From MPNO01 sp965205995 (GTDB lineage: Bacteria; Pseudomonadota; Alphaproteobacteria; MPNO01), in NCBI GenBank assembly GCA_965205995.1, contig OZ242200.1:4464001-4528000 (forward strand): DNA of 64,000 nt, read 5' to 3'. This document shows positions 54,850 to 64,000 of the stretch, piece by piece. A program made the position numbers and the translations under genes. The first letter of the stretch is position 1. Every line of letters begins with the position of its first letter. Under the pieces are notes generated by a model. It ran no database searches and was not told the DNA's origin. It saw nothing but the letters and a program-made list of their open reading frames with translations.

Positions 54850-55623
54850 ATGATGGCGGAAATCTTCGAACCGACCGCCCTCTCCTTCGCGATGATCGCA
54901 GCGGTGGCCGTGCTCGGCCTGATGGTGGGCAGCTTTCTGAACGTGGCGATTCACAGGCTGCCGCGTCTCCTGGACCACCGCTGGTCGAGCGAGCTCGCCG
55001 AGGCGGACGGCGATGCGGAAATCAAGCGCCACCACGACGCGCAGATCCGCGGCCTGATGAGTGCGCGTTCGCGGTGTCCCAATTGCGATCGGACGTTGCG
55101 TGTCCGGCACCTCGTCCCGGTTGCGAGCTTTATGGCCTTGAAGGGCCGATGCGCCTGGTGCCGCTGGCGGATCCCAGTCCGCTACCCGGCCGTCGAGCTG
55201 ATGAGCGCCGCCCTTTCCGCGCTGGTCGCGTGGCGCTTCGGCTTCGGCGCGGCGATGATCGGCGCCCTGCTGGTTACCTGGGCGCTGATCGCGCTCGGTG
55301 CCATCGACATCGACACGCAAACGTTGCCGGACATCGTGACCCTCCCGCTGCTGTGGCTGGGCCTTGCGTTCAACCTGTGGGCCGTTCTCGCCCCGCTTTC
55401 CTCCGCGGTCCTCGGTGCGATGGCGGGGTATCTCGCCTTGTGGGCCATCTATCATGCCTTCCGGCTGCTCACCGGCAAGGAGGGCATGGGTCGCGGGGAC
55501 TTCAAGCTCCTGGCGATGCTCGGGGCGTGGCTGGGATGGCAGGCCGTTCCCATGGTCCTCGTTCTGGCGTCGGCGATGGGCGCGCTGATCGGGACCTCCC
55601 TCCTCGCGCTAGCCCAAGGTTAA
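54850..55623 (+). CDS. Prepilin peptidase (GspO/PulO), apparently truncated at the C-terminus
   Basis: Aspartic membrane protease that cleaves and N-methylates prepilins. 257 residues from MMAEIFEPTALSFAMIAAVA. The N-terminal cytoplasmic loop has the two CxxC pairs (CPNC, CAWC), the first catalytic aspartate is in AIDIDTQTLPD, the second in GMGRGDFKLLAMLGAWLGW. Family members continue after the helix ending GTSLLALAQ with a PFGPFL helix; here a stop follows at once, so about 30-40 residues are missing. The loss coincides with an insertion-like junction before the rhs gene. Confidence 0.85.
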   Translation: MMAEIFEPTALSFAMIAAVAVLGLMVGSFLNVAIHRLPRLLDHRWSSELAEADGDAEIKRHHDAQIRGLMSARSRCPNCDRTLRVRHLVPVASFMALKGRCAWCRWRIPVRYPAVELMSAALSALVAWRFGFGAAMIGALLVTWALIALGAIDIDTQTLPDIVTLPLLWLGLAFNLWAVLAPLSSAVLGAMAGYLALWAIYHAFRLLTGKEGMGRGDFKLLAMLGAWLGWQAVPMVLVLASAMGALIGTSLLALAQG

Positions 55624-55716
55624 CACGGCATTTTGAAGATCGTTCATTATCAGTGTCTTATGGAGCAATAATTCCGCGTAGGGCACTACATTCCGGTTTT
55701 TTCGCCTGGTCCGGGA

Positions 55717-55848
55717 TCAGACGATCATTTTCCTGATGCCTCCGGGAGCGGGATCGATTCCGAGCGCGCGAAAGATTTTCTGCTGTTCGGGCTCGGCCCG
55801 TGTGGCCTTGCGGACATGCAAGGTGCGGCCATCCTTGCGCCTGAAGGT
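55717..55848 (-). pseudogene. C-terminal fragment of an unidentified protein, possibly a transposase
   Basis: On the minus strand the reading FRRKDGRTLHVRKATRAEPE followed by QQKIFRALGIDPAPGGIRKM has the look of a genuine basic C-terminus, while the plus-strand reading over the same bases does not. It abuts Calx-beta protein sequence at about 55845. I think this is the tail of an insertion-sequence transposase whose other parts are gone, but the family was not identified. Confidence 0.35.
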
Positions 55849-58800
55849 CGCGGTGACCCCGGCATCGACGGGCGAGGTGACGGTCACGGTGCGGGCGACG
55901 ACGGACTGCGCCGCGCCGCACGCCGTGTGCACGGCCGACGGGAGCATGCTCGGACGCGGCACGCAGGCGACGATCCCGGGCCCGGTATCGCTTTCGGTGG
56001 CCGACGCGACGGCGACGGAAGCGCCGAGGGCGAGGCTCGGCTTCGCGGTGACGCTGAGCCGCGCGCCGGGCGAGACGGTGACGGTGGCCTACGCCACGAG
56101 CGACGGCACGGCGACCGCCGGCGCCGACTACACGTCGACCTCCGGCACGCTCACCTTCCAGGCGAACGAGACCGCAAAGACGGTCCCGGTGCCGGTGCTG
56201 GTCGACACCCAGGACGACGGCGGCGAGACGCTGACCCTCACCCTGTCGAGCCCGAGCCCGTCGCGCATCAAGCTCGCCGACGCGACCGCCACCGGGACCA
56301 TCGCCGAGGGCGACGGGACGTCCGTCGTGCCGTCGGCGCCGACCGGGGTGACGGCGAGGGCGGGCGACGGCCAGGCGGTCCTGGCGTGGACGGCGGGTCC
56401 GGACAACGGCTCGCCGGTGACCAAATGGCAGCAGCGTCGGAGCACCGACGGCGGGGCGACCTGGGACCCGGGCTGGACGGACATCGCGGGAAGCGGTGCG
56501 ACGACGATCGAGCACAGGGTGACGGGCCTCGCCAACGGCACCGAATACAGCTTCCAGCTGCGCGCGGTGAACGGCGAGGGCGCCGGCGCGGCTTCGGGCC
56601 TGGTGACGGCGACGCCCCGGTCCGCCCCGGTCGACCCGCCGCCCGCCGAGCCGCGTCCCCCGGGCACGGTCTCTGGGGCGCTGGCGGGGACGCTGGCGGT
56701 GAACCAGTTCGGCGCGGCGACCTACGAGATCCCGATCGCGGTACCGCCGGGCACGGCGGGGGTGGAGCCGTCGCTGGCGCTGGTCTACGCCAGCAACGGC
56801 GGCAACGGGCTGCTCGGCGTCGGCTGGTCGCTGGGCGGGCTGTCGGCGATCGCGCGCTGTCCCAAGACGCCGGCGCAGGACGGCGCGCGGGGGCCATCGG
56901 CTACGACGCCAATGACCGGTTCTGCCTCGACGGCCGCCGCCTGGTGGCGGTGCGCGGCGCCTACGGCGCCGACGGCACCGAGTACCGCACCGAGATCGAC
57001 GGCTTCAGCAAGATCGTCTCCCGCGGCCGCGCCGGCACCGGTCCGGCCCGGTTCGAGGTCCGCACCAAATCCGGCCAGACCATGCAGTTCGGCAACACCG
57101 CCGATTCCCGCATCGAGGCGGTCGGCCGCTCGGAGGTCCGGCAGTGGGCGCTCAACCGGGTCACCGACGCGGTGGGGAACTACCTGACGCTGCGCTATCG
57201 CGAGGAGGGCGGCCAGGGCTACCCCGACCGCATCGACTACACGGGCCACGATACCGGCGGCGCGCCCTACGCCTCGGTGCGCTTCGCCTACCAGACCCGC
57301 CACGACGTGCGGGTGCTGGCCTCGGGCGGCAGCACGATGCGCATCGACGAGCGGCTCGCCAAGGTCCGGACTTACCACGGCGCGACCCTGGTCTCGGAGT
57401 ACCGGCTGACCTACGCGGCGGACGGCGTCCAGCCCTCGCGGGTGATCCGCGTCGAACGCTGCGACCGCGAAGGCGCCTGCCTGCCGGCCTCGAATTTCTC
57501 GTGGAACGATTTCGGAAACGGCACGCTGGCTCCGGCCGAGGGCGGCACCGCGGCCTCCGGGGACTTCTCCAAATACCGCCCCCTCCAGGGCGACTTCGAC
57601 GGCGACGGGGTGACCGACCTCGCCTGGGCGCATGCGCGGAACGGCGGGCTGCGCGCCTACGTGGCGCTCGGCGCGGGCGACGGCACCCTGGCCGCGGCCC
57701 AGCAGAGCGATCCGAAGACGTCGGGGAGGCACTCGGGATACGAGCCCCTGGTGGGCGACTTTAACGGCGACGGGCTGTCGGACATTGCCTGGACCAAGGA
57801 GACCTCCTCCAGCCTGCAGGCCTGGGTGGCGCTCGGCCGGGGCAATGGCACCGTGGCCACGGCCACGTACTTCAACCCCGGCGCCGGGAACTTCTCGGGC
57901 TACAAGCCCCTGGTGGGCGACTTCAATGGCGACGGGCGGTCGGACATTGCCTGGACCAGGGCGTATTCCTCCGGGCTGCGCGCCCGGGTGGCGCTCGGCG
58001 GGGGCAACGGCACCCTGGCTGCGGCCGTACCTTCCAGCCCCAAAAACGGGAATTTTTCCGACTACAAGGCCCTGGTGGGCGACTTCAACGGCGACGGGCT
58101 GTCCGACATTGTCTGGACCAGGGCGAATTCCTCCGGGCTGCACGCCTGGGTGGCGCTCGGCGGGGGCAACGGCACCCTGGCCGCGGCGTTGCCTTCCCGC
58201 CCCCGCACCAGGGATTCCTCCGGCTACCAGTCTCTGGTCGGCGACTTCAACGGCGACGGCGCCGCCGACCTGGTGTGGACCAACAACGCCGAATACAACT
58301 CGAACGCCTACACCGCCCTGGGCAAGGGCAACGGCAGGTTCGGCGCGGCAACCCACAGCACGTTGAGAACGTCACGGTGCAGGTACTGCAGCAGGAACCC
58401 CAGCACGGGGGATTTCAACGGCGACGGCGTCTCCGACATTACCTGGGCGGGGACAAGATACATCAAGCAAAGACAATGTGGCGGTGTGTTCAACCTCGAT
58501 TGCTGGCACAAACGCCGCCACAATTGGGCGAGGGCGGAGATATCCCTGGGCGAGGGCGACGGCGGCTTCGCCTCGGCGCGGGTGTACGAGCATTATCGTT
58601 ACCGACACTGGTCCGGCTACGCTTCCCTGGTAGGAGACTTCGACGGCGACGGCGTTTCGGACGTCGCCTGGACCAAAGCCGCGTACGCGTATACGGCCCT
58701 GAACCAGGCGCCCCCGGACCACGGCCGGGTGTCGTCGATATCCTCGACGACGGGTCCGACCTTCCGCCTCGACTATGCGCCGCTGACCCACGCTTCGATC

Positions 58801-61800
58801 TATTCCAAGGACACCGGCGAGGATGCCTGCGGGCTGCCCTGCCTGGACGTGCAGATGCCGCTCCACGTGGTCCGCACGGCGGCCAAGTATTACGGGAGGC
58901 TCTCCCACCGCACCACCTACCGCTACGGCGGCGCCAAGGTCGACATCGCCGGGCGCGGCTTTCTGGGCTTCCGGTGGATGGAAGCGAGGGACCGAACGAC
59001 GGGGGTGCGGACCTCGACGGAGTATCGCCAGAATTTCCCCTATATCGGGCAGGTCTCGGCGAGCTCCCGCTTCCTCGCCGACGGCACGGCGCTGAGCGCC
59101 GAGGAGAACAGCTGGGCGCGGATGTCGCTCAACGGCGGCAAGACGACCTTCCCCTACATATCGACGAGCGTGGCGGAGAGCTACGAGCTCAACGACGGGT
59201 CCGGCAACGAACCGGTCACGACGGTCACCACCACGTCGACCTACGACGCTTACGGCAACCCGACGGCGATGACGGTGACCACGGCGGGGGCCGGGGGCAG
59301 CTTCGTCAAGCGCACAACGAACAGCTACACCAACGACACCGCGAACTGGCATCTCGGCCGGCTGACCTGCGCGCGGGTGATATCCGAGGCGCCCGGCCAG
59401 GCCGCCCGGACACGCGTGTCGGGCTTCGCCTACGACGCGGCGACGGGGCTGCTGAAGAAGGAAGCCGTCGAGCCGGGCGCGGGGGACGTGGCGGGATGCG
59501 TCTCGGCGGCGGCGGGGTCCGGCATCACGCTGATCACCGCGCACGCCTATGACGCCTACGGCAACCGGAACAGGGCGACGGTGAGCGGTCCGGGGATCGC
59601 CGCGCGCGCCACCGCCACGGCGTGGGGCGAGCGGGCGGCGGACGGCACGGTGACGGCGAACGGGCGGTTCGCGGTCGCGGCGACCAACGCGCTGGGCCAC
59701 GCCGAGCAGCGCTGGCACGACCCGGCTTATGGCGGCGCGACCGGGCTGCGCGGCCCCAACGGGCTGGAGACCGCCTGGGAATACGACGGCTTCGGCCGCC
59801 CGCTGCGGGAGGCCCGCGCCGACGGCACCGAGACGGTCACCGCGTTTCTGTCCTGTTCGGAAACGGGCGTGACCTGCCCGGCGGGGGCGGTGCGCGCGGT
59901 CCGGGTGCGGGCGAGCGGCGCGGCGCCTGCGCTGCGCTATCTCGACCGCCGGGGAATGGAGCTGCGGGTCCAGACCGCGGGCTTCGACGGCACGGCGATC
60001 TACAGCGACACCGCGTACGACGCGCTCGGCCGCGCGATCTCGCGCTCGCGGCCGTATTACGCGGGCGGTACGGCGCAGTGGACGCGGCTCGCCTACGACG
60101 CGGCCGGGCGGACGATCCGCGAGACCCGGCCCGACGGCAGCCGGACCGAGATCGCCCATGACGGGCTGGTCGACGGCGCGGCGGTGCGCCAGCGCGTCAA
60201 GGTGTTCCCGGCGGGCAGCGGCGCGGGGGATGCGAACGCCCGCATCGCGACCCGCGACAGCGACGCGCTCGGCCGCCTGGTCAAGGTCACCGACCCGCTG
60301 GGCAGCGCGACGACCTATGTGCGCGACGCGCTCGGCAATCTGACGGGCACCACCGACGCTTCGGGCAACGTCGTCACGCTCGCCTACGACCTCCGCGGCC
60401 GCAAGACGGCGATGGACGACCCCGACATGGGGCGCTGGACCTACACCCGCAACGCGCTCGGCGAGCTGGTCTCGCAGCGCGACGCCAGGGGCCGGACGGC
60501 GAGCATGACCTACGACGCGCTGGGCCGCATGACCCGCCGCGTCGAGCCCGAGGGGGTGAGCACCTGGAGCCATGACGGCGCGGTAAAGGGCATCGGCAAG
60601 CCGCATCTTGTGAGCGGTCCCGGGGGCTATGCGCGGACCCATGCCTATGACGGTCTGGGGCGGCCGGAAAGCGAGACCTTCGTCATCGGCGGCGAGAGCT
60701 TCCGGGTCGGGCGCAGCTACGACGCGCTGGGGCGGGTGGCGACGCTCGCCTATCCCAGGACCGGCATCGCGGTGGGCCGGTCCTACACCGAGCGCGGCCA
60801 TTTGCGGGCGGTGTACGACACGGAGAACCCGGCGACGGTGTACTGGCGGGCCGCCGCGGTGAACGCCGAGGGCCAGGTGCTGGAGGCGATGCTCGGCAAC
60901 GGCATCGGCACCACGCGGACCTACGACCCGGCGACCGGTCTGATCCGCACCATCCAGTCCGGCGTCGGCGACAGCGCCGCAATGCAGGATCTCGGCTACG
61001 TCTTCGACAGCCTGGGCAATCTGACGAGCCGCGAGGACTTCATCCAGGGGGTCTACGAGAGCTTCGCCTATGACCGGCTCAACCGGCTCACCGGGGCCAC
61101 CGTGTACGACGCCGAGGACGACACCGGCCGCGCCGCCAAGACCTACCGCTACGACGCGATCGGCAACATCGTCAACAAGTCCGACCTGGGCGCGGCGAAC
61201 TATGTCTACGGCACCGGCAACGCCGCCGGGGCGGGCGATGCCGGGCCGCACGCGGTGGTCTCGGCGGGCGGCAACACTTACGCCTATGACGACAACGGCA
61301 ACATGGTCTCGGGCGCCGGCCGCACGCTGACCTGGACCAGCTTCAACAAGCCGGCGAGCGTGGTCGACGCGACGACGACGACGCGCTTCGCCCACGGCCC
61401 GGACCGGGCGCGCATCGTCCAGACCCGGACGCAGGGGGCGACGACGACGGCGATCGTATACGTCGCCGGGCTGTTCGAGCAGCTCGGCAAGACCGGCGAG
61501 GCAACGAAGTTCGTCCACTATATATTCGCGGGCTCAAGCCGCGTCGCAATCCGCACCACGGACGACGCGCCGGCGCCGACCGACAAGCTCCGCTATTTGC
61601 ACCGGGACCATCTCGGCTCGGTCGACACGATCACCGACGCGGCCGGCGCGGTCCTCGAGCGGCTGTCCTACGACGCCTTCGGCAAGCGCCGCGTCGCCGC
61701 CGGCGCCAGCGCCTGGACCGACCCGGCGCTGGCCATCGCGGCGGTCAACACCCCGCGCGGCTTCACCGGCCACGAGCATCTCGACGACTTCCAGCTCGTC

Positions 61801-62877
61801 CACATGAACGGGCGGGTCTACGACCCCGCGCTCGGGCGCTTCCTCTCGGCCGACCCCTTCGTCCAGTTCCCCGAGAGCACCCAGGGCCTCAACCGCTACT
61901 CATACGCCGCCAACAACCCGCTCTCGTTTACCGACCCCAGCGGGTATTTCATCGGGAAACTGTTCAAGGTCTTCCGGAACTTCTTCCGGAAGATCCTCAG
62001 CATCCCGATCGTCAATACCATCGCCAACATCGCCATGATCGCGGCTTGCGGCACGACCGGCCCGGCCGCGCCGGGCTGCATCGCGCTAGGCACAGCGGGG
62101 CTGACCGCCGCCGCCGGCGGCGACATCGGCGACATTATCCGGGCGTCCGCCATCGCCTTCGCCTCGGCGCACGCCTTCCAATATGTCGGACACGGGATGC
62201 CGCTTCCGAAGGACCAGGGACTGCGCTACCTCGCCAAGTCCGTCGCCCACGGCGTGGTCGGGGGCGTCAGGTCGGTGGCGAGCGGCGGAAAGTTCGGGCC
62301 CGGCTTCCTCTCCGCCGGCTTCACCCAGCTCGCCTCGCCCGCCATCGGCCGGATCGGGGGAGACGGTGCCGGAGGCGCGTCCGCCCGCGTCATCGCCGCC
62401 GCCGTGGTCGGCGGCACCGCATCGAAGCTCGGCGGCGGAAAGTTCGCGAATGGGGCCGTGACCGGCGCGTTCCTCTGGATGTATAATCATGAACGGCGTG
62501 ACGGCAGGGCGCATGAACATGAGCCCTGTCCAGAGGGTCCTTTAATGTGCAGGGCGGCAGACACCGGTGGTGTCGGCTATGGCCGAAAGACCACATTTTT
62601 CGGATTTTCTGAAGAAGCAAAATGGGGACGATACAAGTGTTTCGGGCAAGGCGGACATTGTTCGTTTGTGGGGCCCGGCGATGGAGAGAATCTTTACGGA
62701 GTAGTGGAAACAAAAAGATATAGCCTAGCCTTCGGAGATTTCGCGGCGCATCAGAGGATAACGACATTCAAAGTTGATCGAAGCAGTTGGTGGCACAGAA
62801 CACGTTACGGTCCAGAATTCCTCGATGCCATGCAGCGTAACCTGCAGGATTGCAAGTCGGCGGATCTTTGCAAGTGA
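55736..62877 (+). CDS. Giant RHS-repeat polymorphic toxin protein (Calx-beta, FN3, SpvB, VCBS, RHS core), frameshifted
   Basis: Secreted or surface toxin-delivery protein of about 2,380 residues if the break is mended. In one frame up to about 56889: a partial beta domain (DCAAPHAVCTADGSMLG), a Calx-beta domain (YATSDGTATAGADYTSTSGT), an FN3 domain (PTGVTARAGDGQAVLAW) and the SpvB start (GLLGVGWSLGGLSAIARCP). One base is missing in the G-run 56889-56893; the protein then continues in the other frame with IGYDANDRFCLDGRRL, seven VCBS/FG-GAP repeats, TcdB-middle sequence, many YD/RHS repeats, and the RHS core ending GRFLSADPFVQF and YAANNPLSFTDPSGY. A variable tail follows. The true N-terminus, including a signal peptide, is lost near 55845. 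Confidence 0.88.
56889..56893 (+). other. Frameshift site in the rhs gene (five-G run)
   Basis: Upstream coding ends CPKTPAQDGARG in frame with 55736; the family continuation GAIGYDANDRFCLDG is in the next frame. Six Gs here would restore a single reading. It may be a real mutation, a sequencing error or slippage. Confidence 0.75.
57580..58690 (+). repeat. VCBS/FG-GAP tandem repeats within the rhs gene
   Basis: Seven copies of a calcium-binding motif GDFNGDGxSDIxW (first GDFDGDGVTDLAW, last GDFDGDGVSDVAW) with a period of about 55 residues (165 bases) for the first five; the DNA of copies 2 to 4 is nearly identical, indicating recent duplication or gene conversion. Copies 6 and 7 are spaced wider and include an insertion with extra cysteines. 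Such repeats form a beta-propeller in TcB/SpvB toxin scaffolds. Confidence 0.85.
62480..62877 (+). other. Variable C-terminal (toxin) tail of the RHS protein
   Basis: After the RHS core and a conserved pretoxin region (GGTASKLGGGKFANGAVTGA), the last 130 residues from about NHERRDGRAHEHEPCPE to the end CKSADLCK show no family I know. Base composition drops visibly compared with the preceding GC-rich RHS. Features: several cysteines (CPEGPLMC, CFGQGGHC, C-terminal CKSADLC), and a KTTFFGFSEEAKWGRYKCF segment. The position after the core is where exchangeable toxin domains sit; activity is unknown. Confidence 0.6.
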
Positions 62878-63110
62878 CTCATGAATCAGCCGTAAACGGT
62901 GCACCCTCCATCCGTGCGTCTGGAAGCGTCGTACGTCGTCTGATCGGATGCGACCGGCAGGATGGCCGCACATTTCGAGCCGATGCCAAAGACGTTGACG
63001 CGAAGCTCCGGGAAAAGTGGGCGGCAGTCAAGGGTACCTACACGACGACTGATTTTGGCTCCTTCGCCGGATCGAAGACGCGAAATGCATTAACCTGGTT
63101 CGGTATACGG

Positions 63111-63770
63111 ATGGCCTTCTTTGCCGTCCTTCTGGGCGTCGCGTCTTGGAATCATCCTTCCGACGCGGCGGATTGCCGGAACTGGAATTCTGAGAAGTTC
63201 TTTCGGACGATAACCCCTATGAAGTTTCGAGCGTGCCTGGTGTCTGGGCTCGATCCGATCGCGCGAATCGGGGCTTACCAAGTAACACCCCTCCACGTTG
63301 TAGCGGGACTCAACCACGATCCTGCCGTAGTCGATGTGCTGGTTGAAGTCGGGGCTGACCCGAACGCGCGGGACAAGAACGAGGCTACACCTTTACACTA
63401 TGCAGTGTGGCCCAACGATAATCCCGCCGTGATTTCCGCCCTGATCGACCGCGGGGCCGACCCGAATGCGCAGGCTCAGGATGGCTTGACACCGCTACAC
63501 ATAGCAGCGGAACACAGTAGCAATCCATCAGTGATTTCTGCTCTGCTCGAAGGCAAAGCCGATCCGAATATTCGTGCCGACGATGGTCGGACGTCGTTGC
63601 ACATCGCAGCAAAGCACGCCAACAATCCCAAAATTGTTGCCGCACTGATTGACAGCGGAGCAAACCCCAAAGCACGCGACAAGAGTGGATTAACGCCGCG
63701 GGATTATGTACAAGAAAACGCGGCTCTCAAGGGAACTGATGTTTGGTGGTTGTTAAACGTTGAGCCGTAG
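63111..63770 (+). CDS. Secreted ankyrin-repeat protein, candidate immunity protein
   Basis: Ankyrin protein of 219 residues. From the ATG chosen, MAFFAVLLGVASWNHPSDAA is a plausible signal peptide, then DCRNWNSEKFFRTITPMKF, and five ankyrin-type units of 33-36 residues (VTPLHVVAGLNHDPAVVDVL, ATPLHYAVWPNDNPAVISAL, LTPLHIAAEHSSNPSVISAL, RTSLHIAAKHANNPKIVAAL). It directly follows the rhs tail on the same strand, with 233 bases between, and shares its lower GC. The place of an immunity gene and the fold, used by some immunity proteins, support that role; ankyrin genes without this role are common too. A longer start at 62850 would overlap the toxin. Confidence 0.7.
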   Translation: MAFFAVLLGVASWNHPSDAADCRNWNSEKFFRTITPMKFRACLVSGLDPIARIGAYQVTPLHVVAGLNHDPAVVDVLVEVGADPNARDKNEATPLHYAVWPNDNPAVISALIDRGADPNAQAQDGLTPLHIAAEHSSNPSVISALLEGKADPNIRADDGRTSLHIAAKHANNPKIVAALIDSGANPKARDKSGLTPRDYVQENAALKGTDVWWLLNVEP

Positions 63771-63807
63771 TGCCCCCACGATAAAACCAGCAGGCGATTC
63801 GGTCGAT

Positions 63808-63835
63808 CGCCACGCCAATTCTGACTGGCGTGGCG
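63808..63835 (+). terminator. Strong hairpin after the ankyrin gene
   Basis: Perfect ten-base-pair stem CGCCACGCCA/TGGCGTGGCG with an eight-base loop 38 bases after the ankyrin stop, followed within about 15 bases by a T-rich stretch AATTAATTTTTCTTT on the plus strand. Likely a transcription terminator for the toxin-immunity unit. Confidence 0.65.
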
Positions 63836-63929
63836 CGCCCGGAATTAATTTTTCTTTCAGTTCGTTTCGTCTGTACGCGGTTGGACGGCTCGGTGTTCAC
63901 TCCCGGTGCAGTATTTTGCGGTTCTCGCC

Positions 63930-64000
63930 GGGCTGCATCCGCTTACCTACCCCAAGACCGGCATCGCGGTCGGGCGGTCCTACACCGCGCGCGGCCATCT
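63930..64000 (+). pseudogene. Displaced rhs fragment, continuing past the window
   Basis: The last 53 bases (from 63948) encode YPKTGIAVGRSYTARGHL, matching YPRTGIAVGRSYTERGHL within the main RHS repeats at about 60751-60803 with six base differences. No start codon or rhs N-terminus precedes it. It is the beginning of an orphan rhs cassette of the kind left when C-terminal toxin modules are exchanged. Confidence 0.75.

Noticed and set aside
57580..58690. Regular repeats that could suggest a CRISPR array
   Set aside because: Period of about 165 bases, in-frame and encoding VCBS motifs; no short direct repeats with unique spacers.

Overview
The window is high-GC DNA (visibly lower only around IS debris and in the 62.5-63.8 kb tail) with dense alphaproteobacterial gene content. 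The F1 ATP synthase genes run atpH-atpA-atpG with no F0 genes in front, an arrangement typical of Alphaproteobacteria. The metabolic content (Tat-exported binding proteins, TctABC and Fe3+/polyamine-type transporters, molybdenum hydroxylases, UbiD, partial Sox genes, amidohydrolases) suits a metabolically broad Rhodospirillales/Rhizobiales-like heterotroph; the genus cannot be told from sequence alone.

Layout. 0-2.5 kb: ATP synthase delta, alpha and partial gamma (minus). 2.6-10.4 kb: a minus-strand group, read pyrK-pyrD-carbamoyl-amidohydrolase-pyrC-pyrE followed by a NitT/TauT-type ABC transporter; together these could carry orotate uptake, reductive breakdown and salvage. 10.4-16.5 kb: metallo-hydrolase, 2-hydroxyacid dehydrogenase, Ldh_2 dehydrogenase, glutathione-dependent formaldehyde dehydrogenase and a UbiD-like decarboxylase. 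16.6-17.4 kb: palindromic repeat and a FitAB/VapBC toxin-antitoxin pair. 17.5-23.1 kb: plus-strand run with MsrB, an acyl-CoA-dehydrogenase-like flavoprotein, a molybdenum hydroxylase and an enoyl-CoA hydratase. 23.1 kb: two perfect parS (ParB-binding) palindromes. 23.3-27.3 kb: soxYZ, a diheme cytochrome, the FccB flavoprotein and a convergent YeeE/TsuA-type sulfur transporter.

28-37.6 kb: TcuA-like flavoprotein, CapA-like phosphatase, and on the minus strand a TRAP-like TctC/TctA-TctB(fused) transporter with amidase and VOC protein, divergent from an alpha/beta hydrolase. 37.7-39.6 kb: mobile-element debris (decayed IS630, tail of an IS1182-like element, possible group II intron piece). 39.6-47.7 kb: a two-gene molybdenum hydroxylase, then an ABC transporter whose operon contains a two-subunit ThDP decarboxylase. 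47.7-50.9 kb: an aromatic-degradation operon closely resembling carbazole/dibenzofuran-type angular dioxygenase pathways (hydrolase, Rieske oxygenase, LigA-like, LigB-like). 50.9-53.7 kb: two divergent M20-family genes, one having lost its zinc ligands.

54-64 kb: orphan gspG and a truncated prepilin peptidase, then a giant RHS polymorphic-toxin locus: a Calx-beta/FN3/SpvB/VCBS/RHS protein with a frameshift, an AT-richer unrelated C-terminal tail, a downstream secreted ankyrin-repeat protein, and the start of a second, displaced rhs fragment at the window edge.
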